Shown here one piece after another: positions 6,604 to 13,759 of a DNA stretch of 26,767 bases. The first letter of the stretch is position 1; every line of letters begins with the position of its first letter. Below the pieces are notes generated by a model. That model saw only the letters and a list, made by a program, of their open reading frames with translations, ran no database searches and was not told the DNA's origin. Source of the DNA: CAISOG01 sp044375625 (GTDB lineage: Bacteria > Pseudomonadota > Alphaproteobacteria > CAISOG01); NCBI GenBank assembly GCA_044375625.1, contig JBILMH010000025.1, forward strand, positions 1-26,767, in the 5' to 3' direction. Made by a program: the position numbers and the translations under genes.

Positions 6604-8226
6604 CTAACCCGTCCGCCAATCGGGGTCGTGCGGGCGTTTGTACAGGGTGGTGCCGTCGGGGGTATCCTGAATCAAGACGTCATGGCTGGTTAAGGTTTGT
6701 TTGATGGCGTCGGCGGCGGCAAAGTCGCGGGCGGCACGGGCGGTTTGCCGTTGATGCAGCAGGGCGACAATTTGCTGATCCCCGATTGTTGCAGCAGCAG
6801 CCGCTGAGCTCGCATCCTGAGCGGTGGCAGCGGGCATCGCCCGAAAAAACGCGCTGGGTGCATCGGCAAACAGACCCAACAGCTGGCCTGCCGCCAACAG
6901 CTGGACCAGGGCTTGTTCTTTGCCTTCAGCCGCACCCTTGCCGTTCGTCCCCCGTGTCTGCTGATACAGCGCGGTCAGGCGGCTGATCGCCAGCGGGGTG
7001 TTCAGATCGTCCAGCAGCGCCAGGCGCACGGGGTTGTCGGGCGCTGCCACCACCCCTTGCTGCTGCTGCCAAAAATCATCCCCCGACGTGCCGCCCGCCT
7101 GGTAAAACAATCGATAGCAATCCTCAATCAGGCCATCATGCTGGCTGGCGGGCTCTATCCCCCTATCCCCCACAGTTGGCCAGTTCAGCGGTTGGCGGTA
7201 GTGGGCACTTAACAGTTGCAGCCGAACCGCCTGCGGCTGGCGCAACAGCATCACCGCATCCCCCGCATCATCAACCGCCGCCGCCGTCTGCCGCCAACAT
7301 TGCCAGGCGTAGCGAAAATTGCCCAGGCTCTTGCTCATTTTCTCACCGCCCACCGTCAAAAACCCGTTGTGCAGCCAGGTGTGCGCCAGGACGGGGGTAT
7401 CGTGGGCGCAACGGCTTTGGGCGATTTCGTTCTCGTGATGCGGGAATTTCAGGTCGGCGCCGCCCGCATGAATATCAATCTCATTGCCCAGCACCGCCGC
7501 GATCATCGCCGAACATTCGCTATGCCACCCCGGCCGTCCATGTCCCCAGGGCGAATCAAAACTACCGCCCGCAATCGGGGGGGATGGTTTCCACAGCACG
7601 AAATCGCAGGGATCCTGCTTATACGGCGCCACCTCTACCCGTGCGCCCGCCACCATCTCCTCCAGCCGCCGTTTGGCCAGCTGGCCATAGTCGGCAAAGC
7701 TTTTGACCGCGAACAGCACGTGCCCCTCAGTGACATAGGCATGGCCGCGATCCAGCAGGCGTTGAATCAGGGCGATGATCGCTGGCATGCTTTCCCGCGC
7801 GCGCGGTTGCATGGTGGGGGGCAGGCAGCCTAACGCGGCCAGATCGCGGTTATAGGCGGCGGCATAAAAATCGGTCAGCTGGTCGATGGTTTGATTGCCC
7901 GCCTGCCTCTGCTGTCCTTGCTGCTCTTGCTGATCCTGCCCGCGCTGCTCCTGAAAGCGGGCGATGATTTTGTCATCGACATCGGTGATGTTGCGGGCAT
8001 AGACCACCCCATCCGCCCCATACAAATCACGCAACAGGCGGAACAATACGTCGAACACCACCGCGCTGCGAGCATTGCCGATATGGGCATAGTCGTAAAC
8101 CGTTGGCCCGCAAACATAAACGGTTACCCGTTTGGGATCGGCGGGCACAAACAGCTCCTTACGGCCGGTCAGGCTGTTAAAGAGTTTGAAGGTGGGGTTT
8201 GCGGGGGTGTGGGCAGCAATCGTCAT
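6604..8226 (-). CDS. cysS: Cysteinyl-tRNA synthetase
   Basis: CysRS charges tRNA-Cys. This 540-residue class I synthetase begins FKLFNSLTGRKELFVP and has the HIGH-type motif HIGN (48-51) and KMSKS (296-300). It has the zinc ligands Cys39 (VCGPTVYDY), Cys238 (GWHSECSAM), His263 and Glu267 (FPHHENEIAQS). It is somewhat longer than common CysRS (about 460-500). The extra length is in a Gln-rich stretch at residues about 92-112, directly after NITDVDDKII, and an Ala-rich stretch near 460-485 before the C-terminal tRNA-recognition part. Start: ATG at 8226 matches the family N-terminus; the frame stays open 135 codons further, but that part overlaps the secA start and reads as non-coding. Confidence 0.96.
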   Translation of the reverse strand: MTIAAHTPANPTFKLFNSLTGRKELFVPADPKRVTVYVCGPTVYDYAHIGNARSAVVFDVLFRLLRDLYGADGVVYARNITDVDDKIIARFQEQRGQDQQEQQGQQRQAGNQTIDQLTDFYAAAYNRDLAALGCLPPTMQPRARESMPAIIALIQRLLDRGHAYVTEGHVLFAVKSFADYGQLAKRRLEEMVAGARVEVAPYKQDPCDFVLWKPSPPIAGGSFDSPWGHGRPGWHSECSAMIAAVLGNEIDIHAGGADLKFPHHENEIAQSRCAHDTPVLAHTWLHNGFLTVGGEKMSKSLGNFRYAWQCWRQTAAAVDDAGDAVMLLRQPQAVRLQLLSAHYRQPLNWPTVGDRGIEPASQHDGLIEDCYRLFYQAGGTSGDDFWQQQQGVVAAPDNPVRLALLDDLNTPLAISRLTALYQQTRGTNGKGAAEGKEQALVQLLAAGQLLGLFADAPSAFFRAMPAATAQDASSAAAAATIGDQQIVALLHQRQTARAARDFAAADAIKQTLTSHDVLIQDTPDGTTLYKRPHDPDWRTG

Positions 8227-8232
8227 GCCCCA

Positions 8233-8260
8233 ATTATCCTGATTTTTTGCCCGCCTGCAA
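8233..8260 (-). promoter_or_regulatory. Candidate cysS promoter, possibly leaderless
   Basis: On the minus strand TTGCAG (8260-8255), a 16-bp spacer and GATAAT (8238-8233) precede the cysS ATG by only 6 nt. If real, transcription would start at or next to the A of the start codon, giving a leaderless mRNA. No Shine-Dalgarno is seen before this ATG, which fits. Confidence 0.3.
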
Positions 8261-8357
8261 ATACAAGCTGCAAAAGGCGTCGATGCGACCAACTGCATCA
8301 GGCTGTTATTGACGGCGGCGGGGCAGGCAGGGTAGCAATACAGGTTGGGTGTTCCAA

Positions 8358-8363
8358 TATAAT
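8358..8363 (+). promoter_or_regulatory. Candidate -10 box (TATAAT) upstream of secA
   Basis: A perfect TATAAT lies 35 bp before the secA ATG. No good -35 element is at 16-18 bp; TTGACG occurs at 8309-8314, which would instead pair with TAGCAA at 8333-8338 across 18 bp. Either could serve secA. Confidence 0.35.
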
Positions 8364-8398
8364 GCCCGTATAAAATTTTGGTAAAGGTTTGGAAAAAG

Positions 8399-11128
8399 AT
8401 GTTTGCTGCCATCGTGCAACGGCTGTTCGGCTCAGCCAACGAACGTACGCTTAACCGTTTTCGCCCGCTGGTGGCACAGATTAATGCGTTGGAGCCTGAG
8501 GTGGCCGCGCTGAGCGATGCAGGGTTGCAGGCCAGAACCGCGATGTTTCGGCAGCAGTTGGCGGCTGGGGCTAAGCTGGACGACCTGCTGGTTCCTGCCT
8601 TTGCGACCGTGCGGGAGGCGGCCAAGCGCACCCTGGGGCAACGTCACTATGATATGCAGCTGTTGGGCGGTTGCGTGTTGCATCACGGCATGATTGCCGA
8701 AATGAAAACGGGGGAGGGGAAAACCCTGGTTGCTACCCTGCCCGTCTATCTTAACGCGCTGACCAGTAGGGGCGTGCATGTGGTGACGGTGAACGACTAT
8801 CTGGCGCGGCGTGACGCCGAATGGATGGCGCAGGTGTATCGCTTTTTGGGGCTGACCGTCGATTCGATCGTATCGGGACTGAACGATGGGGAGCGGCACA
8901 CCGCCTATAGCGCCGATATTACCTATGGAACCAACAACCAGTTCGGTTTTGACTATATGCGCGACAACATGAAGTTCCGCCTGCAGGATCGGGTGATGCG
9001 CCCCTTTAACTTTGCCATTGTTGATGAGGTGGACAGCATTTTGGTCGATGAGGCGCGCACGCCGCTGATTATCTCTGGCCAGGCGGAGGATTCCTCAGCC
9101 CTCTACCTGACTATGGCCAAATTGGTGCCGCAGCTGGGCGCTGAGGATGTGGAGGTTGATGAAAAGCTGCGCACCGCCGTGCTGACCGAGGTTGGGGCGG
9201 AGCGGTTGGAGCAGCGGATGCGGGCGGCTGGATTGATTCAAGAGGGCGGGCTGTACGACCTGGAAAATGTCCAGATGGTGCATTATGTCAATCAGGCGCT
9301 AAAAGCTGAAAAAATCTTTAAGTGCGATGTTGATTACATCATCAAAGACGACAAGGTGGTGATTATCGACGAATTTACTGGCCGTATGATGGAGGATCGC
9401 CGTTATTCTGGCGGGCTGCATCAGGCGTTGGAGGCCAAAGAGCGGGTATCGATTCAAAACGAAAATCAAACCCTGGCCACCATCACCTTTCAAAACTATT
9501 TCCGCCTGTATCCCAAATTGGCGGGCATGACCGGTACCGCGATGACCGAGGCGGCGGAGTTTTTCGAGATCTACAAGTTGGAAGTGGTGGAAATGCCCAC
9601 CAACCTGCCCGTGCAACGCCAGGATGCCGATGACGAAATCTACCGCAGCGCTAAGGAAAAAAATGAGGCGGTGTTGAAGCTGATTGAGGAATGCTACAAC
9701 CGCCGTCAACCGGTGTTGGTCGGCACGGTTTCGATTGAAAAGTCGGAAATTTTGGCGGCGATGCTGAAAAAGAAAAAAATCCCCCACCAGGTGTTGAACG
9801 CCCGCCACCATGAGCGTGAGGCGGAAATCGTGGCGGAGGCTGGTCGCCCCGGCGCGGTCACCATTGCTACCAACATGGCGGGGCGTGGTACCGACATTCA
9901 GTTGGGCGGTAGTTTGGAGCAACGCTGCAAAACCCAAATCCCCGCCAATGCAACACCCGAACAGCAGGCAGAGATGCGGGCGAAAATTCAGGCGGAAATT
10001 GCCGCCGACAAGCAAATCGCGCTGGCCGCTGGCGGGCTGTACGTCATCGGCACGGAGCGGCATGAAAGCCGCAGGATTGATAACCAGCTGCGCGGTCGTT
10101 CCGGGCGGCAGGGGGATCCAGGCGCCTCGCGATTCTTTATCAGCCTGGAAGACGATCTGATGCGAATCTTCGGCTCAGAACGGATGGACAGCATGTTGCA
10201 ACGGCTGGGGATGCCCTATGGAGAGGCGATTTCGCACCCATGGGTCAGCAAGGCGTTGGAAAAAGCCCAACAGCGGGTGGAGGCCAACAACTTTGAACGG
10301 CGCAAATGGCTGTTGCGCTATGACGATGTTATCAACGCTCAGCGCAAAATGATGTATGAGCAGCGGGCGCAGGTTGTTGATGCCGACAATATTGAGCAGT
10401 GGATCGCCAACATGCACCAGGAGGTGGTGGAGGATACCGTTAGCAAATTCGTGCCGCCCGAAAGCTATCCCGAACAATGGGATATTGAGGGATTGGGGGA
10501 GGAGTCTCGACGGCTGCTGAACCTCGACCTGCCGCTGACCGAATGGGCAGCGCGGGAGGGGGCGGGCCCCGCCGATATGCTTGAGGAGGTGCGCGATCAC
10601 GCCCTGAATCATATGAAAACCCATTTGGCGGCCTTTCCGCCAGAATTATGCCGCCTGGCCGCGCAAAAAATTGTGCTGGATGAGTTGGATAAGGGTTGGC
10701 GCGATCACCTGTCGCAGCTGGATCACCTGCGTGAGGGGATCGGCCTGCGTGCCTATGGCCAGCGCGATCCGCTGAGTGAGTTTAAGCGGGAGGCGTTTAT
10801 TTTCTTTGAGGCCATGTTGTCGGAGGTGCGGGAAAATGTGGTGGCGATGATGAGCCGCCTGGAAATTCGCCTAAACATGCCCCAATCTTTGCCTGAGGGG
10901 ATGGTGTTGGCGGCGGGCAGCGGTCTGCCCAAAGCCATGCGCGAAGTAACGGGGCAGGGGGGCGCCAGACTACCTAACGCCGCCATCAACCCTGGCAGCA
11001 ATGTGGCGACTTTGGGCGGGCAGAATGGGGGGCAACCACCCGTCATGATGACCCTGAACCGTGCCAGCCGCCGCCGCAGCGAAAAGTTGCAACGCGAGAC
11101 CCCCGTGAAGGCGCCAAGCGCGAAATAG
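8399..11128 (+). CDS. secA: Protein translocase ATPase SecA (no C-terminal zinc motif)
   Basis: SecA drives preproteins through SecYEG. The 909-residue protein has the DEAD-like motor with Walker A MKTGEGKT (102-109) and Walker B/DEVD in AIVDEVDSILVDEARTPLIISG (DEVD 209-212). GTNNQFGFDYMRDNM, the preprotein-crosslinking region, IIDEFTGRMMEDRRYSGGLHQALEAKE, ATNMAGRGTDIQLGG and QLRGRSGRQGDPG (motif VI) are present, as is the helical scaffold with LDELDKGWRDHLSQLDHLREGIGLRAYGQRDPL. After about residue 835 the tail is Gly/Asn/Pro-rich and ends in basic residues. The usual SEC-C tail (CxCxSG...CH) that binds zinc and SecB is absent. Start: ATG 8399 is preferred over the in-frame TTG at 8378. It converges with xthA, 5 bp between stops. 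Confidence 0.97.
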   Translation: MFAAIVQRLFGSANERTLNRFRPLVAQINALEPEVAALSDAGLQARTAMFRQQLAAGAKLDDLLVPAFATVREAAKRTLGQRHYDMQLLGGCVLHHGMIAEMKTGEGKTLVATLPVYLNALTSRGVHVVTVNDYLARRDAEWMAQVYRFLGLTVDSIVSGLNDGERHTAYSADITYGTNNQFGFDYMRDNMKFRLQDRVMRPFNFAIVDEVDSILVDEARTPLIISGQAEDSSALYLTMAKLVPQLGAEDVEVDEKLRTAVLTEVGAERLEQRMRAAGLIQEGGLYDLENVQMVHYVNQALKAEKIFKCDVDYIIKDDKVVIIDEFTGRMMEDRRYSGGLHQALEAKERVSIQNENQTLATITFQNYFRLYPKLAGMTGTAMTEAAEFFEIYKLEVVEMPTNLPVQRQDADDEIYRSAKEKNEAVLKLIEECYNRRQPVLVGTVSIEKSEILAAMLKKKKIPHQVLNARHHEREAEIVAEAGRPGAVTIATNMAGRGTDIQLGGSLEQRCKTQIPANATPEQQAEMRAKIQAEIAADKQIALAAGGLYVIGTERHESRRIDNQLRGRSGRQGDPGASRFFISLEDDLMRIFGSERMDSMLQRLGMPYGEAISHPWVSKALEKAQQRVEANNFERRKWLLRYDDVINAQRKMMYEQRAQVVDADNIEQWIANMHQEVVEDTVSKFVPPESYPEQWDIEGLGEESRRLLNLDLPLTEWAAREGAGPADMLEEVRDHALNHMKTHLAAFPPELCRLAAQKIVLDELDKGWRDHLSQLDHLREGIGLRAYGQRDPLSEFKREAFIFFEAMLSEVRENVVAMMSRLEIRLNMPQSLPEGMVLAAGSGLPKAMREVTGQGGARLPNAAINPGSNVATLGGQNGGQPPVMMTLNRASRRRSEKLQRETPVKAPSAK

Positions 11129-11133
11129 CTGCG

Positions 11134-11922
11134 TTACTTGGCCAGCTGCACAACCACCGGCACATGGTCGGACGGCTGGGCGGATCCGCGCTGTTGCACC
11201 AGGATGGTTGCGCTGTGCAGGCGTGGCAGCAGGTCGGGAGATAGCCAGGCATGGTCGATTCGCCGTCCCCGATTGCTGGCCTGCCAATCCTGGGCGCGAT
11301 AGCTCCACCAACTAAACAGCTTGGTTGGCGGTGGGGTCAGGTGGCGAACAGCGTCCACCAGCCCGCTGGCCTGTTGCAGCTTGTCATAGGCCGCCACCTC
11401 GACCGGGGTGTGGCAAACGACGGTCAACAGCTGCTTATGGTTCCATACATCATCGGGCAGGGGGGCAACGTTCAGATCGCCAACCAGCAGGGTGGGGGGC
11501 AGCGGTTTGGGCTGCGCCGCGAACCAATCGGCCAACTCCGCATAGAATTGCAGCTTATGGGCGAATTTATCGTTGATCGCCGCATCGGGCACATCGCCGC
11601 CCGCGGGGATGTAGATGTTGTGCAGGCGGATACCATCAACGGTCACGCTGACATGGCGGGCGTCAAGGCGTTGGCACCAATCATGCCGTTGCGGCTGGCT
11701 GATGGGCAGACGGCTGGCAATCGCCACGCCGTTGTAACTTTTGATGCCCGCAAATTGCAGGTGGTGATAGCCATGTTCCAGGAAAAAGCTGGTCGGGAAA
11801 TCGCCATCCTGCACCTTGGTTTCTTGCAGGCATAGCACGTCGGGCTGCTGATCGGCTATCAGCACGGCCAGTTGCGGTAGGCGTAGGCGCAGCGAATTGA
11901 TGTTCCAGGACAGGGTTTTCAT
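11134..11922 (-). CDS. xthA: Exodeoxyribonuclease III / AP endonuclease
   Basis: This enzyme cleaves DNA 5' to abasic sites and degrades 3' ends in base-excision repair. The 262-residue protein carries the complete exonuclease III set. Asn7 is in SWNINSLR, Glu34 in LCLQETK, Tyr104 in HNIYIPAG, and Asp149/Asn151 in VGDLNVAP. Asp223 is in RRIDHAWLS and Asp252/His253 in SDHVPV. Length matches the XthA family (about 260-270). Start: ATG 11922, matching the family start MK-x-LSWNINS. Upstream lies the AT-rich cassette at 11948-12640. If that is an insertion, xthA was formerly 30 nt downstream of the amidotransferase gene on the same strand and now needs a promoter from the cassette or its edge. 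Confidence 0.95.
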   Translation of the reverse strand: MKTLSWNINSLRLRLPQLAVLIADQQPDVLCLQETKVQDGDFPTSFFLEHGYHHLQFAGIKSYNGVAIASRLPISQPQRHDWCQRLDARHVSVTVDGIRLHNIYIPAGGDVPDAAINDKFAHKLQFYAELADWFAAQPKPLPPTLLVGDLNVAPLPDDVWNHKQLLTVVCHTPVEVAAYDKLQQASGLVDAVRHLTPPPTKLFSWWSYRAQDWQASNRGRRIDHAWLSPDLLPRLHSATILVQQRGSAQPSDHVPVVVQLAK

Positions 11923-11947
11923 GGGTTGGGGCTGACTTATGTTATTA

Positions 11948-11988
11948 GCGCGTTATGCGAGGGGTGATGGCTGCGGCTGCGGCTTCGG
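11948..11988. repeat. 41-bp direct repeat, copy 1
   Basis: Identical over 41 bp to 12641-12681. It begins GCGCGTTATGCGAGGGGTGA. Read on the minus strand it encodes PKPQPQPSPLA-stop plus five bases, the same tail as the amidotransferase gene. Flanking bases differ on both sides, so the boundaries are sharp. Confidence 0.95.
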
Positions 11989-12093
11989 CTTTCGTAATTG
12001 TAGAATATAGGACAGCTTTACCCTGTTGCTGGTTTTTGGTATAGGCCTTTCTCCGTCTTTTGTGGTCTTATGATAGATTTTATAAAAATTTAG

Positions 12094-12127
12094 TTGACAA
12101 TTAATCGTGTAAGAGTTTTTGTAGAAT
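12094..12127 (+). promoter_or_regulatory. Candidate promoter of the orphan cassette gene
   Basis: A perfect -35 hexamer TTGACA (12094-12099) stands in AT-rich DNA 70 bp before the gene. The best -10 match is TAGAAT (12122-12127), but the 22-bp spacing is too long for an ordinary sigma70 promoter. The surrounding 12060-12140 is the most AT-rich stretch noticed in the window and could also fire leftwards toward xthA. Confidence 0.3.
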
Positions 12128-12168
12128 TCTATTTTAATGCTTTGCAACTGAAAAACAAGGATCGCAGT

Positions 12169-12606
12169 ATGTCAGTTGAAACTTATACAGAACATCACGT
12201 TAACTGGAGGCTAGACGGCGGCGGCTTTCATCAATGCACAAGTGAAATAATAAATCCAGAAGAACCGATAGTTATAAGGGATGGTGCGGTTGGGTTTTGC
12301 TTTTCGCAATATACCGCTGCAAACGCTGGTGGAGAGATTTTGCGAGGGAAGCTCAGAGAGGAGACTCCTGGCATAACATATATTGACGCTCTTGTTTACT
12401 CATTAAGTGAAATACAATTAGCATATCCCAGAGAACCTATCATTAAGCAGATGGAAAAAAGGTCTATTAAATATGCAGTTTTTACAAGAGCGCAGGCGTT
12501 CGAACCGTTGAACCCAGACGATAGCGTTATTAGTGTTCAAAAACAAAGGATAATTTACCCCGAGGTGGAAGACCTCCCTTATAAGATTTGTTATCAACAA
12601 CGTTAA
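12169..12606 (+). CDS. Orphan protein of unknown function in the AT-rich cassette
   Basis: This 145-residue protein is not recognised. ATG 12169 is preferred because AAGG at 12157-12160 lies 8 nt upstream; an in-frame TTG 25 codons earlier would begin inside the candidate promoter. There is no signal peptide or membrane segment, and the sequence looks like a small soluble mixed alpha/beta protein. It is rich in Glu, Ile, Tyr and Gln and has three cysteines. Landmarks are a His/Trp-containing N-terminus (EHHVNWRLDGGGFH), VIRDGAVGFCFSQYTA in the middle, and EVEDLPYKICYQQR at the end. Codon choice (many AT-ending codons) differs sharply from all other genes here, suggesting recent transfer. It lies alone between two direct repeats, opposite in strand to both neighbours. 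A stand-alone defence, toxin or immunity role is possible but nothing in the sequence demonstrates it. Confidence 0.75.
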   Translation: MSVETYTEHHVNWRLDGGGFHQCTSEIINPEEPIVIRDGAVGFCFSQYTAANAGGEILRGKLREETPGITYIDALVYSLSEIQLAYPREPIIKQMEKRSIKYAVFTRAQAFEPLNPDDSVISVQKQRIIYPEVEDLPYKICYQQR

Positions 12607-12640
12607 TTAATAGCTGCCCCAGCGTATTCAAAGTAAAATT

Positions 12641-12681
12641 GCGCGTTATGCGAGGGGTGATGGCTGCGGCTGCGGCTTCGG
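12641..12681. repeat. 41-bp direct repeat, copy 2 (end of amidotransferase gene)
   Basis: Second exact copy of 11948-11988. It contains the last 11 codons and TAA of the amidotransferase gene (stop at 12646-12648) plus five downstream bases, starting precisely at a codon boundary. Confidence 0.95.
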
Positions 12682-13503
12682 TCGTTGCGCCAAATAGCGC
12701 GCCACCGCCTGCCCAAATTCACGAAAGATGGCACGCCCCACCGCGCAATCATTGCCCGCGCCCCATTCTGGGTGCCATTGCACCCCCAAAACAAAGCGGT
12801 TGCGATCCTGGTGACTGACCGCCTCAATCACCCCGTCGGGGGCAATCGCCTCAACCACCAGGCCATCAGCCAGCGCGTCAACACCCTGGGCATGTTGCGA
12901 ATTGACCATCATTTCGGTGGTTTGCAACAGCTGGCTTAGCATTCCACCAGGCGCCAGGGTGATACTGTGTGCGGGGGCAAAGCGCACCTCATCCGGATCC
13001 TTCATATTGCCCTGATGGGTGATGGCGCCCTGCAGGGCGCTGAGATTTTGATGCAGGGTTCCGCCCAGCGCGACGTTCAATTCCTGAATCCCGCGGCAAA
13101 TCGCCAAAACCGGCACGCCCGCCGCCACCGCCGCCCGCACCAGCGGCAGGGTGGTATCATCGCGCGCCCGATCAAGCGGGTGTGAGGCAGGCTCAACAAT
13201 GGGAGAGGAGCAGGATGGAGCCGCTGTTTCACCCTCCGCCATTTGACAGTCATAGTGGGTAGGATCCACCATGCTGGGACTGCCCGTCAGCAGCAGGCCG
13301 GCAATATGTTGCAAATAAACCTCGGCATCCATGCGTTGGCCAATCGCGGGCAACAGCACGGGCACGCCGACTTGATTGGCGACAATCGCCTGCATATACC
13401 GATCGCGGGTGTGATGAATGCGATCGCCCGCCAACCAATCCAGGCAGCATGTTACCCCAATCAATCCCATCTGCCCAACCGCTTTCCTATCACAATCATG
13501 CAT
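12646..13503 (-). CDS. Class I glutamine amidotransferase, peptidase C26 (PuuD-like gamma-Glu hydrolase)
   Basis: This 285-residue protein has the class I GATase triad in peptidase C26 form. The nucleophile is Cys136 in VLAICRGIQELNVALGGTL, and His243 and Glu245 lie in VLGVQWHPEW. GLLLTGSPSMVDPTHY stands where the family has LTGGxDVxPxxY. The family DxxRDxxE motif before the nucleophile reads DRARDDTT here, without the Glu. Members hydrolyse gamma-glutamyl amides such as gamma-glutamyl-GABA; no putrescine genes are nearby, so the substrate is open. ATG 13503 has AGGA (13511-13508) just upstream; ATG at codon 12 (MGLIGVTC) is the alternative and matches many homologue starts. The last 11 codons are duplicated beside xthA. 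The Pro/Gln tail (PKPQPQPSPLA) looks non-essential. Confidence 0.87.
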   Translation of the reverse strand: MHDCDRKAVGQMGLIGVTCCLDWLAGDRIHHTRDRYMQAIVANQVGVPVLLPAIGQRMDAEVYLQHIAGLLLTGSPSMVDPTHYDCQMAEGETAAPSCSSPIVEPASHPLDRARDDTTLPLVRAAVAAGVPVLAICRGIQELNVALGGTLHQNLSALQGAITHQGNMKDPDEVRFAPAHSITLAPGGMLSQLLQTTEMMVNSQHAQGVDALADGLVVEAIAPDGVIEAVSHQDRNRFVLGVQWHPEWGAGNDCAVGRAIFREFGQAVARYLAQRPKPQPQPSPLA

Positions 13504-13527
13504 CCAATCCTGTCATTATGCCTGTAT

Positions 13528-13555
13528 TTTCTATCCATCTTGCCAACTTTAGCAA
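13528..13555 (-). promoter_or_regulatory. Candidate promoter of the amidotransferase gene
   Basis: On the minus strand TTGCTA (13555-13550), a 16-bp spacer and TAGAAA (13533-13528) lie about 25 bp before the ATG at 13503. The match is moderate. The rest of the 256-bp gap (13504-13759) shows nothing I can name. Confidence 0.3.
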
Positions 13556-13759
13556 ACTTTTCCACCAAAGGTAGCCCCCCATGCACCTGCCCCGCCATTT
13601 TCCAGGCAACGAAGGCGGCAATCGGGCGGTCATGGCCAGCATATAGTTTTCTGTTAAGCCATCAGCGCGGCAGAATTGTGACCAAAACACGCGGGATTGG
13701 GGCTTATGCTGCCCCCTGATGCAAATTTAAACACAGCAAAAGCGTTAATTTTTTGCCAG

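Larger units (their letters stand above)
11948..12681. mobile_element. Putative small cassette inserted at a gene 3' end
   Basis: Two exact 41-bp direct repeats (11948-11988 and 12641-12681) bound 652 bp that are visibly AT-richer than everything around them. They contain a single unknown gene on the plus strand, opposite to both neighbours. The right copy is the real 3' end of the amidotransferase gene; the left copy is a second version of the same gene end beside xthA. This is what results when an element integrates into a gene's last codons and regenerates the end. There is no integrase or transposase inside, and no clear terminal inverted repeats or integron attC structure. It would therefore be a non-autonomous unit moved in trans, or a product of recombination. 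The structure is directly seen; the mobility is inferred. Confidence 0.55.

Noticed and set aside
7216..7833. Plus-strand ORF of about 200 codons inside cysS
   Set aside because: It is a shadow of cysS; composition is typical of the antisense frame and no motif is visible.
8378..8398. TTG start adding seven residues to SecA
   Set aside because: ATG 8399 gives the usual short amphipathic N-terminus and lies closer to a GGA element; TTG is weaker.
8227..8631. N-terminal extension of CysRS by 135 codons (open frame continues to 8631)
   Set aside because: It would overlap the secA start, has Ser/Ala/Arg-rich antisense-like composition, and the family N-terminus begins at ATG 8226.
11953..12147. 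A 64-codon minus-strand ORF ending in the same PKPQPQPSPLA tail as the amidotransferase
   Set aside because: Its shared tail is just the duplicated 41-bp repeat; the rest is AT-rich promoter-like DNA with no family signal. It is evidence for the repeat, not a gene.
12590..12690. Integron cassette with an attC site
   Set aside because: A single AT-rich gene unit suggested it, but the repeat contains GTTATGC rather than GTTRRRY, and there is no matching RYYYAAC with an imperfect palindrome.
13243..13719. Plus-strand ORF of 158 codons spanning the amidotransferase start and the gap beyond
   Set aside because: Mostly antisense to the amidotransferase; the part in the gap has no ribosome-binding site or family signal.
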